Assembly: GCA_964035575.1 (NCBI GenBank)
Contig: OZ037918.1
Location: 558,001-622,000 of the forward strand
From: Rhynchopus sp. YZ270_cl-10
Taxonomy: Eukaryota; Euglenozoa; Diplonemea; Diplonemida; Diplonemidae
Direction of reading: 5' to 3'
DNA: 64,000 nucleotides
Translations under genes and position numbers: made by a program
Notes under the pieces: generated by a model
What the model was told of the DNA's origin: nothing
The model's input: only the letters and a program-made list of their open reading frames with translations
The model's database searches: none
In this document: piece by piece, positions 60,230-64,000 of the stretch
Layout: each line of letters starts with the position of its first letter
How positions within the stretch are numbered: the first letter of the stretch is position 1

Positions 60230-61243
60230 GTGGTTGCACTCGATCCAAATCAGGGTATAAGCTTGGTACTCAGAATTAGGTTTAAAAACCTAATTCTGAA
60301 ATTTTTCGGGGAAAAAAAAAAAAAAGTCACACCAACGATCCCGATCACCTTTGACTGGAGCAAATTACCTTCTACACCACCCTCCTCTTGGAAGTATGGC
60401 CTTGTGCGACATACTGCGTTCTTGGAATGGTTGAAGTCTTTGGAGTTTGTGGACGACAACAAGAGCTCCATCAGCAACATTGAACTTGGTATCGACTTCG
60501 AGGTCTTCTCTGGCCTCCTCCTACAGCACGAGCGAGCACCTGATAACACGGGATGGTCTGCACGAGAACGCGGAAAAGCTATGGGCATCTGGCTTCGTTG
60601 GTTCCGGAAGCACTGCACGAACCTCAGGATTACGTGCCCACTGCCCGGTAACAGTGTCACAACCGTGTACAGCCTACGTCCCATTGGTGCACCCCAGGTA
60701 GCGGGTGGGCACTCGCCGCGTGCCCGTCTTGGTGTCGATAGCATCGCTGTTATCAGGTCACAGCTGTCACGGTCCGTCCGATGGCTCGCTGACGCGGTAT
60801 GGGGAACTGCACCACTCGATGCCTACGGCCCTAGCATATCAGCTAGAGCATCTAAGTGGTCTTCACCTCCAACTTCCTCTGCTGACACATCGGAGGGTGA
60901 CATGATCGACGACGTCCTCGCAACAGGAGATCGGCCTGCCGAGAATGACGTGCCGCCTGCTGAGGGTGACCCTGAGCCCAACCGTAGTTTAAAACTAAAG
61001 CGTTCTGTTTCTCCCCCCTCCCGTAAACAGAATCCATCAACACGTACTTCAAAAAGAAAACGCTCGTCTTCTCCCAAAGCATGCGACAAAACTGCCAAAA
61101 AACGGAAGAAATCCGCCATCAATGCCCCCCCCTCCGCTCCGCCACCCCCATCTGATGATGGCCCGGTGGGTAGTAGTATAAGCGACATCAGTGTGACATC
61201 TGCCACACAAGAGAGATCATCGCGCTCGTCTGCGGTGACATAA
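60230..61243 (+). CDS. Unrecognised ORF inside hAT element 5
   Basis: An open frame of about 337 codons without a convincing ATG. The protein-like part starts after an A-run at about 60326 (VTPTIPITFDWSKLP). It has a helical region (LVRHTAFLEWLKSLEF, RERGKAMGIWLRWFRKH), then LRPIGAPQVAGGHSPRARLG, and a long disordered basic C-terminus with nuclear-signal-like KRKRSS and KTAKKRKKS. It might be a captured host exon or the C-terminal part of a LINE-encoded protein; the resemblance to the latter is faint. It lies within the 8-bp-duplication boundaries except for its first 7 codons. The missing start suggests a fragment. Confidence 0.35.
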   Translation: MVALDPNQGISLVLRIRFKNLILKFFGEKKKKVTPTIPITFDWSKLPSTPPSSWKYGLVRHTAFLEWLKSLEFVDDNKSSISNIELGIDFEVFSGLLLQHERAPDNTGWSARERGKAMGIWLRWFRKHCTNLRITCPLPGNSVTTVYSLRPIGAPQVAGGHSPRARLGVDSIAVIRSQLSRSVRWLADAVWGTAPLDAYGPSISARASKWSSPPTSSADTSEGDMIDDVLATGDRPAENDVPPAEGDPEPNRSLKLKRSVSPPSRKQNPSTRTSKRKRSSSPKACDKTAKKRKKSAINAPPSAPPPPSDDGPVGSSISDISVTSATQERSSRSSAVT

Positions 61244-61895
61244 AAATGTTTAGTATAGTGGAGCACACTCTAGGGTGGCTACACTAATACAACCAAGTTT
61301 TCAAAAAAAAAAAAAAAGTTCTGTTGAGTGGTTCAGACCCGTTCTACTTGTCAAAAAATCTCAGGAGAAGAAGATATGGAGAGGTGAGTGCTCAAACGTC
61401 CCAAAAAAGTCAAAATCGGGTGTTGGAAAAAAAAAAAGTTGCGTACCGTGCGCCTGCGGCGCAAGCAGCTCCCACCAACGCAGTTCCATTTTATGGGAAC
61501 ATTTTTTAAAAATGTTGCGTACCGTGGCTTCGCCAGGAACCTTTGGGTACCATGACCGCTGCTTACTGATAAGAAGGCTGACACCCACTACGGCTTGTGG
61601 ACGGCCACCGAAGAGTACAATGTACAGCATGGTGAGAGGAAAGAGCAAATGTCGCTGATTCGGAGGAACTCTGACCGGGCTTGGGGAACATGCATCTCTC
61701 CGCCGGAGGCCACGACGAAGGAGCTTTGCAGGGGTTTTCGCGCGAAGCGCGAAATTTTTTTTTTCGACCATCAACAGAACTTTTTCAAAACCCAAAATCC
61801 TGGCGGCGGGGCTGGTCTATAACCCCACCAAAAAAAAAAAAAAAAATCAAAAAACCTAATTCTGGAAAAAATCCAAAATCCAAGCTTATACCCTG
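60251..61895. mobile_element. hAT-type element 5 carrying a long ORF
   Basis: Termini CAGGGTATAAGCTTGG.. and ..CCAAGCTTATACCCTG. ATCCAAAT is duplicated on both sides (60243-60250 and 61896-61903). It carries a 337-codon frame, a family A copy (61257-61315), GCGTACCGTGCGCCTGCGGC and GCGTACCGTGGCTTCGCC modules, and a second coding-like stretch (61570-61770). No hAT transposase motif is visible. Confidence 0.9.
61257..61315 (+). repeat. Family A tailed hairpin, copy 10, inside hAT element 5
   Basis: AGTGGAGCACACTCTAGGGT, GGCTACACTAATACAACCAA and GTTTTCAAAA with a tail. It starts 14 bp after the stop of the ORF and is identical to 35159 and 55021. Confidence 0.92.
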
Positions 61896-61920
61896 ATCCA
61901 AATCTATATAAATAGTATTT

Positions 61921-62409
61921 ATGGTGCTTCCCGGGGGGTATGCATTTCACAAATTTTCAATTCAATTCACAACTTTTCACAACTATTCACAACTTTTCAC
62001 TACCCTTTTTTCTCTCGTTGGTGAAGCTTTTAAACGCCGGCATTTGCATTTCCGGAATCCGTCCGGCCAGTGGTGGGGTCAATTTGCCGAAATGGACAAG
62101 TTCTCGTCATTTCCGCACATCACACAGTACACAGGTACACTGGTACACCACATCACGTTCTATCTTGTGAATCCCAGCGTGCCCCTCAATGGGTGGGTCA
62201 CCACCCGCCCAAAAAAAAAGCACTCACAAAAAAAAAATCAATTCACAACTTTTCACAACTATTCACAACTTTTCACATTTTTTCACAATTTTTCACCACT
62301 TTTCGCCAGCCTTCACAATTTTGTAGCAGTTTTCGTGTGGTGAAAATTTGTGAAAACTTGTCACATTTTGTGAAAATTTGTGAAATGCACACCCCCCGGG
62401 AAGCACCAA
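61921..62409. mobile_element. MITE with GGTGCTTCCCGGGGGG ends, carrying module K
   Basis: Inverted ends GGTGCTTCCCGGGGGGT.. with ATGCATTTCACAAATTTTC beside them. TTCACAACTTTTCAC-type repeats fill both arms. Module K (62033-62112) lies inside, followed by a short GGTACAC seed. No clear target duplication. Confidence 0.75.
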
Positions 62410-62418
62410 ATTTAATTA

Positions 62419-62557
62419 CTATGCAATTATTTCACCATAATTGCTACGAGGAGGTGTTTTTTTCACGAGTGGTTAATTGCACGAGCGCAGCGAGTGCAAT
62501 TAACAAAACGAGTGAAAAATACACCTCCGAGTGCAATTTTCTGTGAAATAATTGCAT
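62419..62557. mobile_element. Foldback element
   Basis: Arms ATGCAATTATTTCAC.. and ..GTGAAATAATTGCAT. GGAGGTGT and ACACCTCC are inverted inside, and the tip has CACGAGCGCAGCGAGTGC. Confidence 0.75.
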
Positions 62558-62696
62558 GGAATTTGATATTTAATTGCCGTAAAATTATTTCCGAAAGCCA
62601 AAATCCGTTTTCGGCAGCCTGTGCTGTCACGGTGCGCTGGTCAGAGGTCTGACCAGGTCACCTGGTCACATTTACCCAGGTACGTACCCAGTCACC

Positions 62697-62997
62697 CAGG
62701 TACACAGGTACACAGGTACACAGGTACACAGGTACACAGGTACACAGGTACACAGGTACACAGGTACACAGGTACACAGGTACACAGGTACACAGGTACA
62801 CAGGTACACAGGTACACAGGTACACAGGTACACAGGTACACAGGTACACAGGTACACAGGTACACAGGTACACAGGTACACAGGTACACAGGTACACAGG
62901 TACACAGGTACACAGGTACACAGGTACACAGGTACACAGGTACACAGGTACACAGGTACACAGGTACACAGGTACACAGGTACACAGGTACACAGGT
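62697..62997 (+). repeat. Minisatellite (GGTACACA)n
   Basis: About 37 uninterrupted 8-bp units. Preceded by TACCCAGGTACGTACCCAGT and followed by GGTAAGTCGTGACAGGG. Confidence 0.98.
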
Positions 62998-63484
62998 AAG
63001 TCGTGACAGGGCAACCACAGCCAACCCGCCAGTCACTGAGAAGTGACCAGACAGTCCACTTGACAAACACAAAAGTGTCCAGTCACGTGGGGCATTCATG
63101 CACTGAGGAGATAAATGATCCAACAATTTACAAGAAAGCATTACTTAACCTACTGCTGGAAGTTGCCAGGTCGTAGTAACACACAAAGTGTGCCTCCGTT
63201 CGGGAATACCGGATATTCTAGAGACCAAAAAGGCCTCTTCCGCTGGTCAAGGTATAACCGAGTGAACGGCCCAAGACCCCCGTGGAGAAGTTAAATGTTG
63301 TAATGCTATCAAGTACAAACTGCGACCACTGTCTTACCCTCCTCAATGCATGGTGGAAGATGTCTTTGACAACAAACCGAGCTCTGATTATCAATCGTTA
63401 GACTCAGAGGAATGCCTGCGGTACAGGTATCAAACCCGGGGTGTTCACAAAAGAAAAAAAGAAAAAAAATCGCGATTTTTTTTT

Positions 63485-63575
63485 TAGCCGGGTTTCCCAC
63501 ACAAAAAATAATTACCGTGTAATTATTTCCTATAATTACACGGTAATTATTTTTTGTGTGGGAAACCCGGCTAAA
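63485..63575. mobile_element. Perfect 90-bp palindrome
   Basis: TAGCCGGGTTTCCCACAC.. mirrors ..GTGTGGGAAACCCGGCTA, with TAATTACCGTGTAATTAT next to a 5-bp centre. Probably a foldback MITE. Confidence 0.88.
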
Positions 63576-63707
63576 ATACCTCCACTGCAATTATTTCCAG
63601 ACGTCAATTATGGCATTCTTAAAACTCCGCTCCTAGAAGGATTTTGGCTTGAGGAAATAATTTTACGGCTATTAAAAACGTTAAAATTTTTTTTTGTTTC
63701 AGATGTA

Positions 63708-63740
63708 TGTGCACAACAGGCACATTCATCTTTCAAGCCA
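63708..63740 (+). repeat. Class II hairpin, ATTCATC type
   Basis: TGTGCACAACAGGCACATTC, ATCTTTCAAGCC. Confidence 0.68.
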
Positions 63741-64000
63741 TTTCCCACCCCACTTCCCCTCCCCCAAAAATACTATTAAAAATCATTGTTTATTTTTGTC
63801 CTCCTTATCAAAATGAGAGATGACGGACATTTTTTTTTTTTTTGCCATTTCAGGGCTTCCCGCAGGATCTGGGGTTTTGGCCTCCCAGGGGGACCAGCCA
63901 AAAAAAGGTGGAATTTTTTTTTTTTTTTCAATGATTTTAATTTGTGTGGTGTGTAGCATTAACGCTGACGCTACGTTACGTTACGCGCCTTTACGCACTT

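Larger units (their letters stand above)
34541..60250. other. 25.7-kb region without a convincing host gene
   Basis: Only short or low-complexity frames occur. The region is made of A/T homopolymers, tailed hairpin families A, B and C, pyrimidine-tailed hairpins, families D, G, H, I and J, and inverted-repeat elements. Nearly all of the short repeats point in the + direction. Confidence 0.7.
61896..64000. other. Right end of window: foldbacks and an array, no gene
   Basis: No gene is seen. It holds an inverted-repeat element (61921-62409), two foldbacks, the 8-bp minisatellite and one class II hairpin (63708). CAGGGCTTCCCGC at 63851 could be the start of another hAT cut by the window edge, which is untestable here. 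Confidence 0.5.

Noticed and set aside
62621-63141. Open frames of repeated TGTQVHRY and VPVYLCTC
   Set aside because: Translations of the 8-bp minisatellite, seen on both strands.

Overview
The window comes from the nuclear genome of a protist. Its ten supported protein genes all lie on the + strand. Three of them have short GT-AG introns (176-245 bp). The genes are GC-rich and sit among AT-rich spacers full of homopolymer runs. Crinkler/RHS-type effector-like genes, a Cys-less calpain-like protein with leucine-rich repeats, a receptor ending in a class III cyclase-like domain and the one-strand gene order would fit a euglenozoan such as a diplonemid. No spliced-leader acceptor is obvious just upstream of the start codons, so the lineage stays open.

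Region 1 (1-34.5 kb) holds all the clear genes. First come two neighbouring Crinkler/RHS-like genes: a REase-kinase ORF cut by the left window edge, and a two-exon P-loop NTPase-REase protein with an N-terminal C2HC finger. They are followed by a formin-like protein, an IQ-motif protein, homogentisate 1,2-dioxygenase, an MalE-like/HAMP/cyclase-like receptor, an LRR-calpain-like protein, two unrecognised proteins and a three-exon RanBP2-type zinc-finger protein with poly-Q. No shared pathway is visible. The only functional grouping is the Crinkler-like pair.

Region 2 (34.5-60 kb) has no convincing host gene. It is packed with short structured repeats, nearly all in the same orientation as the genes. 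Families A, B and C are hairpins that end in A-rich tails. A second class is made of hairpins followed by TTTCAACTTCTCTTTT-like pyrimidine tracts. Family C copies keep their stems while changing the paired bases, which is the most unusual signal in the window.

Region 3 overlaps region 2 and runs to the end (37.8-63.6 kb). It is a nest of inverted-repeat DNA elements. Five have CAGGG termini and exact 8-bp target duplications (hAT type), and each has different termini. One hAT is inserted into the end of another and splits its target duplication. There is also a long-TIR Mutator-like element, several foldback palindromes, and two perfect minisatellites (9-bp and 8-bp units) tied to the same dispersed module.
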